In this document: positions 9,157 to 17,434 of the stretch, piece by piece
Layout: each line of letters begins with the position of its first letter
Numbering within the stretch: position 1 is the stretch's first letter
Assembly: GCA_021733925.1 (NCBI GenBank)
Contig: JAIPJY010000041.1
Coordinates: 1-63,725 of the forward strand
DNA length: 63,725 bases
Origin: Prosthecobacter sp.
GTDB lineage: Bacteria; Verrucomicrobiota; Verrucomicrobiia; Verrucomicrobiales; Verrucomicrobiaceae
Reading direction: 5' to 3'
Notes under the pieces: model-generated
What the model was told of the DNA's origin: nothing
Database searches by the model: none
The model's input: only the letters and a program-made list of their open reading frames with translations
Made by a program: the position numbers and the translations under genes

Positions 9157-11921
9157 GGATTGTTCGTGGGATTGGCTGGAGAATTGGCTGGAGGCACAAT
9201 CTGCACTTTGCAGATGTCGATCTCAGTCCCTGCCTTGGGAGAGGCAAGAAGAGTGTATTCACCCGAGGGGGAAGTGGGCTTTGGCAGTTCTTTTGACTGA
9301 TTTAATGCGGCCAGTTTTTCTTTGGCCTCGGCCAGTTCACTCTCCTTGGCAGCGATTCCGTCTTCATATTGTTTGAGTTTTGCATCAGAACCGGACTGTT
9401 TTGCCCCGGAACCGGACTGTTTTTTGAGGAGCAATGCCTTGAGCTTTTCCAGGCTCTTTATTCCGTCGAGAAGGGCTTGAATCTGGTTGGCCAGCAGTGT
9501 CATGGCCTGGGTATTTTGGACGGGGGTGCTTTTTTGCTGCGAAAGGATCCATTTCCCACTCTCTAAACTAACCTTCCAAGGTTCCTCAAGATTCAGCGGA
9601 GAGCGCAACATGAACTGAGATGTTGTATTAATCCCCGGAAGACGATTGAGCAGTGCTCCGAGTTCGGGTGATTCGACCAATTCAGGCGATTGAATCAACG
9701 TGGCCTTTAAGACAAACGGCAGCAGAGTTGACGGGCTTGTTTTTGGTTTAAAGAGGCGCAGATCAAAGAGAACTTTAGTTCCCTCCTTATTGCGCGCGAC
9801 GATCCGGGCGCCGTCGGGCGATTTGCGGAGTTCTTCAGGGATGGCGGTCAGTCTGCCGTCTTTGGAGAAGACGAGCATTTCGTTCAGTTTGGCAAACAAG
9901 GAGTGACCGAACTTAATTTCCTCATTGTCCTCCGGGCTGACCGACAACCACTTTTTCAGCTCACCACTTTTGGGCGCGGTCTTTCCATCCGGGGGCGTAT
10001 GCATTTCCCAGGCGGTGCCGACGAACAACTGCATCTCGGTCGTGACTTGCAGTCCGGCGATGCTGCCCGCTGGATCTTCGTTGGACTGGAGCAGATAAAC
10101 ATAGATGTTGTTCGTGGCGGAGATCGCATCCGCATCCTCGATCATAACCATTGGTTTTGTCTCCTCTTGAGCATGCTTATCTTCAACCTTCACTGGCATC
10201 TTGGGCTCGCTTTTCCTGGCGTGCCGTTGCTTCGCCCCTGCAGCTTTGGTGCGCAGCCATTCTGGCAGTGAGTTGTTGGCGGCGGCCGTTTGCGCTGTGG
10301 CGTAGGCATTGGTGCTGGCATCATCCAGTTCAGCCCAAAGCTTCAGCCATTGCAGCGCTTCGTCAGCCAAGCTGTTCTTCGGTTCCCCGGGGAGTTTAAA
10401 CACCTCTTCCCAATTCGAGTGGGTGTCACGTGCGGGTTCCGCATGGCGTAGCACTTCCTTGGCTGTGGCCTGCAGTGATTGAACTGCTTTATCGTCGGGA
10501 GGCGGAATGTCTTTCAGACTCAGATAGTCGTTCAGCTGCTTCCATTTGGCAGTCCGCGCCTCCTTCCATTTGCGGTAGGCTTCAAGAATGTCCAATGCTG
10601 TCACGGTGGCCTGGCCGGATTGCAGTTTCGCCCAGGGGCTCACATGCAGCTCCGCCCATTCATCCAGCAGCTTTTTGAGATTTTTGAAATCATCCCGGGT
10701 CTCCGCAGGCAGGGGGAGATCAGTGGGCGCGCCCGGCTGCTGGAGCACCTGCTGCATGCTGCGGAAAAAGTCGTCGTGTGACTTCAGCAGCGCTGTTCCT
10801 TCCTCCATGTCGGACTGCTCTTCGAGCAGCTTGCGCGTGTCGTTGAGGACGAGTTGGTGAACTTTCCAGGTTTTGGCGATTTGTTGTTCATAGTCCGTGC
10901 GGGCCTGAACCTGCAGGTTGTTCTGCCGCAGCAGGGCGCCCACCACGACAACGATCATCACTGAGGCAATGATGAGAGAAAGGCCGATGAAGCTCTTGTT
11001 TGATTTCGCCGCTTTGCGGCGTGGTTCAGGCGACCAGCCGCCCATGGGGCTGACAGGGGCGGCTGCAGCATCTGAAGAACGCATGGGTTCATGGACCTGT
11101 GCTGGCGTGGAGTATGCGGGCTCCGGTGCTGACGGACTCACGGGTTCAAAGACTGGCTGGGCAACCTCGGGTGGAGGCGGTGCCGGCAGGGTGTCAGGAC
11201 GGGTGAGATCTAGAACGAGGCGGTTGGAGGTTTCCACCTGCCCGCGCATGGGGGATGAGGAGGAAAGGGCCACCCAGCGGAAGTCCGCTACATCGTCATT
11301 CGGCTCGAGGCAGGTGGTGAAGCGGGTCTGCCATGAATGCGCCGGCTCCGCCAGCAACGACTCGCGGAAAAGCTCAAGCGCGTTGATACCCGAAGGTATG
11401 ATGAGATAGCAGCCCTTGAGCGCTTCACGAGACCACAGGATGCTAGCGGAGGCAGGATTGCCAGTGACAGCGGCCCAGGCGTGAGTGGCCGAAGCGGTGA
11501 AGGACGAGAGATCCACCTCCTCGGCAGGATCAAGGTAACGCGGGCCTTCGCTCCATGAGCTGCGCCAGGCCATGCGGAGAAGCACATCCGCCGGCGTCAG
11601 TCCTGCGGCGGTCAAGGCGCGAATCTCCCGTGCTTCGGCGATCAGATGATGGGCGATGTGATTGGTACGTCCGGTGTAGTCCGAACCTGCGTCCTGCAAG
11701 CAGCTCAGCACATGGAAGGTGCTCGAACCCACGTTCAGGATGCGGTAGGCGTGAACGATGCGCCGGGGATCATGACCTGGAAGTCGGGCAAACTGGCTGA
11801 AGCGTTCCACAGCGGCTCCGAGCATGCCGCTGACGGCACGATGTCTGGCCACGGTGCCGAATCCGGTGCGGCCTGCCTCGAGAAGGCGGGGGGCACTAGT
11901 GTAGATGAGCTGCCAGGCCAT
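9153..11921 (-). CDS. GAP1-N-like (GTPase-associated protein) single-span membrane protein (GTPase-motor operon, gene 2)
   Basis: A 922-aa protein. The N-terminus (MAWQLIYTSAPRLLEAGRTG, then FGTVARHRAVSGML, about residues 1-45) and following residues to about 245 match what I remember of the GTPase-associated protein 1 N-terminal domain (GAP1-N), a family reported next to bacterial 'double-GTPase' proteins. A Pro/Ala-rich linker and one span at about 308-330 (IGLSLIIASVMIVVVVGALL) follow, then about 590 outer residues with helical segments and a late coiled coil (about 825-880, including a QSGSGAK/QSGSDAK repeat). It starts 4 bp after the GTPase gene, so the GTPase and its presumed partner are adjacent and co-expressed. 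The GAP1-N call is from memory of the motif and needs a profile search. Confidence 0.6.
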   Translation of the reverse strand: MAWQLIYTSAPRLLEAGRTGFGTVARHRAVSGMLGAAVERFSQFARLPGHDPRRIVHAYRILNVGSSTFHVLSCLQDAGSDYTGRTNHIAHHLIAEAREIRALTAAGLTPADVLLRMAWRSSWSEGPRYLDPAEEVDLSSFTASATHAWAAVTGNPASASILWSREALKGCYLIIPSGINALELFRESLLAEPAHSWQTRFTTCLEPNDDVADFRWVALSSSSPMRGQVETSNRLVLDLTRPDTLPAPPPPEVAQPVFEPVSPSAPEPAYSTPAQVHEPMRSSDAAAAPVSPMGGWSPEPRRKAAKSNKSFIGLSLIIASVMIVVVVGALLRQNNLQVQARTDYEQQIAKTWKVHQLVLNDTRKLLEEQSDMEEGTALLKSHDDFFRSMQQVLQQPGAPTDLPLPAETRDDFKNLKKLLDEWAELHVSPWAKLQSGQATVTALDILEAYRKWKEARTAKWKQLNDYLSLKDIPPPDDKAVQSLQATAKEVLRHAEPARDTHSNWEEVFKLPGEPKNSLADEALQWLKLWAELDDASTNAYATAQTAAANNSLPEWLRTKAAGAKQRHARKSEPKMPVKVEDKHAQEETKPMVMIEDADAISATNNIYVYLLQSNEDPAGSIAGLQVTTEMQLFVGTAWEMHTPPDGKTAPKSGELKKWLSVSPEDNEEIKFGHSLFAKLNEMLVFSKDGRLTAIPEELRKSPDGARIVARNKEGTKVLFDLRLFKPKTSPSTLLPFVLKATLIQSPELVESPELGALLNRLPGINTTSQFMLRSPLNLEEPWKVSLESGKWILSQQKSTPVQNTQAMTLLANQIQALLDGIKSLEKLKALLLKKQSGSGAKQSGSDAKLKQYEDGIAAKESELAEAKEKLAALNQSKELPKPTSPSGEYTLLASPKAGTEIDICKVQIVPPANSPANPTNNP

Positions 11922-11925
11922 GGGG

Positions 11926-13782
11926 TCAGATCGCGGAAGTGGAGGGAATCATTTCAGGCGTGGCCTGCGCGAGCACCCAGAGCGTGGGCGCCTCCACATG
12001 CTGGGGATTGAGCAGCTTCGGATCCGGGCCAATACGCGGCGTGCCTTCCCGGTCGAGAAACTCCACAGGGGATGAGCCCAGGGGACTGACGGCGAAGTAG
12101 CACACATTGGATGAGATGGCTTCTGCATTGGCCACGATGGAAGGGCAGATGCGCACCATGAGATTGCGCACGCGGGTGGAGTTTGACTTGATGTAGTCGA
12201 GTCTGACCACGCCATCCTCGATGACCTGTAGAAGAGGTTCATCGCCCAGCAGAGTGGCCCAGGTGTCGTATTTGCCCACCATCACCGCCAGCGGCGTAGA
12301 GACGCGCTGGCGGGAGTCCATTCCGAGCAGGCTTTTGATGCGGACTTCCGTTTCAGCGAGGATGACATCCTGCTGGTCGATACGGTGAGTCTTGATCTGC
12401 GGATCCGTGACGCCCTTCATCATGGCGCGGAACTCGGTGTTGTGCAGAGGGTCAAAGAGAAAGAAAATGCCGGAAGCCACTGCGATGTGCTGGGCACCCG
12501 GCGAGTCCGCGCTGTTGCGGGTCGGTTCGAAGTGCTCGCCCGCATTGTCATAAAAGACCATGGAGAAGCCGTTGTCCGGTATGGCGGGATGGGACAGCTT
12601 GAAGATGAAGGGCTTGGGCAGGCGCACCTTGCGCCCCTGGCGGGGCAGCGTCTCGTAGAGGGCACCTTCCAGGTCGGTTTTGGCCAGGAAGGCATCCTCC
12701 GGTGACGAGGAGGAATACAACTGCGTTTTCATCTGCGTGAGGATGACGTTCTCTGAGGGGTCGGCGTCCCGGAATGTGATGCCAAAATTCTGAAACAAGG
12801 TGCTTTGCAGGATTTTGATCAGCACGCTCAGGTAGTACGATTTGCCTGACGAAGGCGCGCCAACGATGGAAAAGATGTGATGAGGCAGGTCGAGAAATCC
12901 CGGTGGCAGCTTGCGACGGCAGTGCGGGCAGGCGAGATCGGAGGTGGAAAGACCCATGGCATCCAGCGCCTGACCACGGTCATTGAACCGCGTGGCATGG
13001 AAGCGCTGCATGGCCTCATCGCCGAGCATGGGATCACCCCGCAGGCTGTTGTGGACGGCGATGTTCATCGCATCGCCCCGGTCAAATTTGAACCAGCAGA
13101 TCGGGCAGGTGAATTCTCCGTATTCGCTGTTCACTTCCGCGGCTTCAGTCGCAGGGTCAGAATAACGAGAAGGCGCAGGGGCGGCGGGTTCATCAGGGGC
13201 GGAGCTGTAGCGGTCAAACCAGGCGGTTTTTTCGGCTGGCGGGGTCATGGGGGCAGGGATTTTGAGAATCTCAGTGGTGTCGTGCACATAAAACCCCATT
13301 TGTTCCATTCCGTTCGGAATTAAAACCAGCCGCTTGCGAGCATTGGTGGAAAACTGACCCAGCCAGGTTTTCAAAAACTCAGGGCCGAAGGGGCCGTTCC
13401 AGTCATGCTGTTCACTGTTGTAAACAAACCATGAGTTGTCATTCCCCAAGGCCATCCAAGGGCCCGGCTGGGGGCTGTATTTAAAGGCCAGCAACTGCCC
13501 GGCACCTGTCATCGTGTGCTCCTCGCCAGGCATGGATCTGAAAAAAGTCGTTTCAGAACCGTTGACCAGCACGGGGCAGCTGAATTGGAAGTCCATGTTG
13601 TCACCGGTTTTCGTGACCTTGCAGAGGACTTGGGGGCATTGCGGTGAGTTCACCTTCAGGTCTGACTGAGGCCCCGCACCGATCACAAACGTTCCGCCTT
13701 CAAATTTGGAACGTTCTCCGGTGATGCAGTTTAAGATGCAAAGTGAGTTGTGACTGCCGTTCATTCTTGCCTGTTGCGTCAT
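11926..13782 (-). CDS. FHA-like/GYF-like/zinc-ribbon GTPase (GTPase-motor operon, gene 1)
   Basis: A 618-aa cytoplasmic protein. Residues about 12-101 have an FHA-like pattern (FVIGAGPQSDLKV ... VLVNGSETTF ... AGQLLAFKY). Residues about 117-142 (SWFVYNSEQHDWNGPFGPEF) resemble a GYF_2/DUF4339 domain. Two Cys pairs, CPIC (226-229) and CPHC (285-288), flank a probable zinc ribbon. The GTPase core has P-loop GAPSSGKS (308-315), a G3-like DNAGE (412-416) and a G4-like VGKYD (502-506). This order fits the TRAFAC-type 'double-GTPase' group described beside GAP1 proteins. It opens the seven-gene operon. No convincing Shine-Dalgarno precedes the ATG at 13782; a second ATG six codons in (13764) follows an AGG and could be used. 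FHA-like plus GYF-like parts suggest phosphoprotein or proline-rich ligands; the Pro-rich linkers of genes 2 and 4 are possible ones. Confidence 0.75.
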   Translation of the reverse strand: MTQQARMNGSHNSLCILNCITGERSKFEGGTFVIGAGPQSDLKVNSPQCPQVLCKVTKTGDNMDFQFSCPVLVNGSETTFFRSMPGEEHTMTGAGQLLAFKYSPQPGPWMALGNDNSWFVYNSEQHDWNGPFGPEFLKTWLGQFSTNARKRLVLIPNGMEQMGFYVHDTTEILKIPAPMTPPAEKTAWFDRYSSAPDEPAAPAPSRYSDPATEAAEVNSEYGEFTCPICWFKFDRGDAMNIAVHNSLRGDPMLGDEAMQRFHATRFNDRGQALDAMGLSTSDLACPHCRRKLPPGFLDLPHHIFSIVGAPSSGKSYYLSVLIKILQSTLFQNFGITFRDADPSENVILTQMKTQLYSSSSPEDAFLAKTDLEGALYETLPRQGRKVRLPKPFIFKLSHPAIPDNGFSMVFYDNAGEHFEPTRNSADSPGAQHIAVASGIFFLFDPLHNTEFRAMMKGVTDPQIKTHRIDQQDVILAETEVRIKSLLGMDSRQRVSTPLAVMVGKYDTWATLLGDEPLLQVIEDGVVRLDYIKSNSTRVRNLMVRICPSIVANAEAISSNVCYFAVSPLGSSPVEFLDREGTPRIGPDPKLLNPQHVEAPTLWVLAQATPEMIPSTSAI

Positions 13783-13899
13783 TGGTGAGGAATAATTAAA
13801 AAAAGAACCTGCAAAGGTCGATCTTAATTTGGCTTTTTACTTAGAAAAGTGCGAGTTTTCATGGTTGATCAAATCGTTGCCAATTCAATCAAGAAGCAG

Positions 13900-14772
13900 C
13901 TAGGGTGCCGTTGCAGGCTTGAGATGCCGGTTAAAAAAGTCCAGCATGAGCTGCTCGGTTTTTTCAGGGGGCACACCTTTCAGGCCGTGACCCGCGCCTT
14001 CAAAGCCGACCAGTTCGGCTTCCACGGTGGCTGCCTTGAGCTTGTCCACGATCCAGGTGGCCTGCTCATAGGCGACGTATTCATCGGCGGTGCCATGCAG
14101 GCAGAGCGTGGGGGCGGCATTCGGAGTCACCCAGTACAAGGGGCTGCCGATGATGTGTTCCTTGCGCTTCGTGCTGAGATCACCGCCGAAGAAGAGCGGC
14201 AGCACCTCCTTGGCATCCACGCTTTTGTCGTAGCTCTTGGTGAAATCACTGGGGCCAAAGAAATTGACCACACAGCTGACGGCGCTGCTCTGATCCAGAT
14301 TTCCTTCACCTTCGAACTGTGGGACTCCGGCCGTGACGCCAAGGAACTGCGCCAGATGGCCGCCGGCTGAGCCGCCCAGGGCACCGATGCGAGCTGGGTC
14401 CACGTGGTGCTTGGCGGCGTTCGCCCGCAGCCAGCGCACGGCCGCTTTGCAGTCGTGCACGGCGGCTGGGAACGGGTAGGCTGGTGCCAGCCGGTAGGTG
14501 ACGGTGATGGCCACATAGCCATGCTGGGCGAGTGTGAGCAGCAGTTTGTCATAGCCCTCGCGCTTGCCTGCGCGGAAGCCGCCGCCATGGATGCAGACCA
14601 CGGCAGGGAAGGGGCCCTGGCCGTCTTTGGGCTGGGCCAGATTCACCTGCAGATGCTGGTTGTCGGGATTGGCGAATTCAATGTCACGGGTGAAAGTGAC
14701 ATTGTCTGGAACGACGAGCTCCGCCGCGTGGATGGAGGAGACGACCAGCAGGGAGGCGATGAGATGGCGCAT
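13900..14772 (-). CDS. Secreted alpha/beta hydrolase (BD-FAE/esterase-lipase family)
   Basis: A 290-aa protein using the ATG at 14772, which begins an evident signal peptide (MRHLIASLLVVSSIHA-A); the open frame continues upstream without coding character. The family motifs are the oxyanion-hole CIHGGGF, the nucleophile elbow GGSAGG, the Asp in LHGTADEYV and the catalytic His in EGAGHGL. These mark the hormone-sensitive-lipase/BD-FAE esterase branch common in planctomycetes and verrucomicrobia, often acting on carbohydrate esters. It diverges from the cytochrome gene at 14898 across about 125 bp, which must hold both promoters. No operon partner is seen. The substrate is unknown. Confidence 0.85.
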   Translation of the reverse strand: MRHLIASLLVVSSIHAAELVVPDNVTFTRDIEFANPDNQHLQVNLAQPKDGQGPFPAVVCIHGGGFRAGKREGYDKLLLTLAQHGYVAITVTYRLAPAYPFPAAVHDCKAAVRWLRANAAKHHVDPARIGALGGSAGGHLAQFLGVTAGVPQFEGEGNLDQSSAVSCVVNFFGPSDFTKSYDKSVDAKEVLPLFFGGDLSTKRKEHIIGSPLYWVTPNAAPTLCLHGTADEYVAYEQATWIVDKLKAATVEAELVGFEGAGHGLKGVPPEKTEQLMLDFFNRHLKPATAP

Positions 14773-14897
14773 AGGGTGGTAAAGAAGATGCACTAACGAC
14801 TCTGGCCGCATGGATGTTGCCGGAGCGGTCTGGGGGATTTCTGGAAACCTTTTTCTGGGGGCTGTGTTGTATGCCTCAACATGCTGACAAATCTCCC

Positions 14898-17411
14898 ATG
14901 AAGACTCTGACCCTATCATTGATATTGCTTGCTCCTGCGGCCCTGCTTGCCGCCGAGGAGGAGCATGCAGGCATGACGCCGGATCAACTGCAGTTCTTTG
15001 AGAAGAACATCCGGCCGGTGCTGGTGGAGTCCTGTTACAAGTGCCACTCCGCCGAATCGTCCAAAGTCAAAGGAGGGCTCACGCTCGATACCAAGCAGGC
15101 GACGCTGCTGGGCGGGGAGTCGGGGCATCCGGGAGTGACTCCGGGCAACATCGCGCAGAGCAGCGTGTATGAGGCGATGACCTGGAAGAACGAGGACATG
15201 CAGATGCCGCCAAAGCAGAAACTGCCGGACGATGTGATCGCGAACTTCAAGAAGTGGATTGATATGGGTGCGCCGGACCCGCGTGAAAACAAGGTGGTGA
15301 ACGCGAGCGGTGGCAAGCGCGTGATCGACATGGATGAAGGCCGCAAACACTGGGCGTTTCAAAAGCCGGTGAAGCAAGCGCCGCCAGCCGTGAAAACAGA
15401 CGGCTGGGCGAAGACTGAGATCGACCAGTTTGTGCTGGCAGGCATCGAAGCCAATGGATTGCGCCCCGTGCGCGATGCAGACCGGCCCACGTTGATCCGC
15501 CGCATTGCGTTTGATCTGACAGGACTGCCGCCGACTCCAGATGAGGTGAAGGCGTTTGTCGCGGATCAATCACCCGAAGCGGTGAAGCGCGTCATCGACA
15601 TGTACCTCGACTCCGAACGCTATGGCGAACGCTGGGCGCGGCACTGGCTGGACGTGGCCCGCTATGCAGAGAGCAGCGGCAAGGAGGTGAACGTGCTCTA
15701 CCCCCATGCGTGGCGCTACCGCGACTACGTCATCGAGTCGTTCAAGAAGGACAAGCCGTATGACCAGTTCCTCAAGGAGCAGATCGCAGGAGATTTGCTG
15801 AAGTTTGACGGCAAGCGCGACCAGGCGAACAAGATTGTGGCGACGGGTTTTCTGGCGATTGGTTCCAAAGGGCACAACAACCGTGACCGCCGCCAGTTCG
15901 CGATGGATGTGGTCGATGAGCAGATCGATGCCGTGTCGCAGTCGATGCTCGGCCTGACACTGGCCTGCGCACGCTGCCATGATCACAAATTTGATCCGGT
16001 GACGCAGCGTGACTACTACGCTCTGGCGGGCATCTTCCTGAGCAGCGAGACGCTTTTTGGAACCTATGATCAACTGCAGAACAACAACACGGCAGGCTTG
16101 ATCGAGCTGGATCGTGCCGCCGGTCAGACCGCAGCACTGGCCAAAATTTCCACGGCTGAAGTGGCTGAACTCAAGGGCAACTATGAGCGTGCAAAAACCG
16201 CCGCCGCCGAGGCGCAGAAGGAGGTCTTCGCCATGGGCCAGCAGGATCGCGAGAAGGCGGGTGCGGCGACATTTCTGCGCGTCCGCGGTGCGCGTGATCG
16301 CGCGGAGGAGGTGAAGGCGGACGTGGATCTGTTCTATGAAGATGGCACACCGCGCACGCTGGCGATGGGGGTGCTGGACCGCACCAGCCCGTTCAACAGC
16401 CCGATCCTCATCCGCGGCGACATCAAGCAGCCCGGTGATGTGGTGCCACGTGGTCTGGTGGAAGTGCTGTGCGCCAAGGGCGAGCCGCTGAACATCAGCC
16501 CGCAAAGCGGCAGCGGCAGGCTCGACCTGGCCTACTGGATCGCCTCGAAGGAGAACCCGCTGACGGCACGTGTGATGGCCAATCGTGTGTGGCTGAAACT
16601 GATGGGCAGCGCCATCGTTCCGACGCCAGACAACTTTGGTGCGATGGGCCAGAAACCTTCCCATCCTGAACTGCTGGACTATCTGGCGGTCTCGTTCATG
16701 GAGAACGGCTGGTCGGTGAAGAAGCTGATCCGTGAGATCATGATGAGCCGTGCCTACCAGATGGGATCAGGCTACGATGCGGCGAACTATGCCGTCGATC
16801 CCGACAACAAGTACCACTGGCGCATGAACCAGCGCCGGCTGGAAGCTGAAGCAATCCGTGATGCGATGCTCGCGGTAGGCGGCTCGCTGAATCTGTATCC
16901 GGTGGATGGCTCTCCTGTGGCACGTGCTGGTGAAGGGCGGCAGGGCTTGATCTCGATTTTCCGTGGTGATCTGACGAGCAAAGCCAACGCCTATCGTTCG
17001 ATCTACATTCCGATCATTCGGGATCAGATTCCAGAAATGCTCTCCGTCTTCGACTATCCGGACGCGAGTCTGGTCAATGGCGATCGCGATACGACTAACG
17101 TGCCTTCACAGAGCCTGTACCTGATGAACAATCCGCAGGCGCAGAATGCGGCGGATGCGTTTGCGGCACGCATTGCCAAACATCCGGGCACTTCTGCGGA
17201 ACGACTGAGCTACGCTTATGAACTGGCGTTTGGCCGTGAACCCACGACGCAGGAGAAAACCGCGATCAGCAATTTTTGGATGCGCTTCCCGCAGCAGATC
17301 GCCAAGGGCACCGGCAACAGCAGGGAGGCGAAGGAGCGTGCAGAGTTTGCCGCGCTGTCCGCCTTCTGCCAGAGCCTGATCGCGAGCGCCGAGTTTCGTT
17401 ACCTCAATTAA
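14898..17411 (+). CDS. Cytochrome c/DUF1549/DUF1553 domain protein (PSCyt1-PSD1)
   Basis: An 837-aa exported protein starting at the ATG at 14898, directly before a signal peptide (MKTLTLSLILLAPAALLA-AE). A PSCyt1 cytochrome c domain follows with the haem site CYKCH (about residues 46-50) and the MPP motif near residue 100. Next comes a DUF1549 domain (PTLIRRIAFDLTGLPPT, ERWARHWLDVARYAES) with a second CxxCH, ACARCHDHKFDPV (about residue 356), typical of this domain. The C-terminal DUF1553 spans SGRLDLAYWIASKENPLTAR through SQSLYLMNN. These proteins are always paired with a DUF1501 protein, here 23 bp downstream. The pair is thought to act in extracellular polymer breakdown or redox processing; the substrate is unknown. 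Confidence 0.92.
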   Translation: MKTLTLSLILLAPAALLAAEEEHAGMTPDQLQFFEKNIRPVLVESCYKCHSAESSKVKGGLTLDTKQATLLGGESGHPGVTPGNIAQSSVYEAMTWKNEDMQMPPKQKLPDDVIANFKKWIDMGAPDPRENKVVNASGGKRVIDMDEGRKHWAFQKPVKQAPPAVKTDGWAKTEIDQFVLAGIEANGLRPVRDADRPTLIRRIAFDLTGLPPTPDEVKAFVADQSPEAVKRVIDMYLDSERYGERWARHWLDVARYAESSGKEVNVLYPHAWRYRDYVIESFKKDKPYDQFLKEQIAGDLLKFDGKRDQANKIVATGFLAIGSKGHNNRDRRQFAMDVVDEQIDAVSQSMLGLTLACARCHDHKFDPVTQRDYYALAGIFLSSETLFGTYDQLQNNNTAGLIELDRAAGQTAALAKISTAEVAELKGNYERAKTAAAEAQKEVFAMGQQDREKAGAATFLRVRGARDRAEEVKADVDLFYEDGTPRTLAMGVLDRTSPFNSPILIRGDIKQPGDVVPRGLVEVLCAKGEPLNISPQSGSGRLDLAYWIASKENPLTARVMANRVWLKLMGSAIVPTPDNFGAMGQKPSHPELLDYLAVSFMENGWSVKKLIREIMMSRAYQMGSGYDAANYAVDPDNKYHWRMNQRRLEAEAIRDAMLAVGGSLNLYPVDGSPVARAGEGRQGLISIFRGDLTSKANAYRSIYIPIIRDQIPEMLSVFDYPDASLVNGDRDTTNVPSQSLYLMNNPQAQNAADAFAARIAKHPGTSAERLSYAYELAFGREPTTQEKTAISNFWMRFPQQIAKGTGNSREAKERAEFAALSAFCQSLIASAEFRYLN

Positions 17412-17434
17412 AGCACCTCCCACATTCCCACGTC

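Noticed and set aside
15570-16664. 364-codon minus-strand frame inside the DUF1549/DUF1553 gene
   Set aside because: It is the mirror of a GC-rich conserved gene; the His/Gln/Arg-rich translation is typical of a shadow frame.
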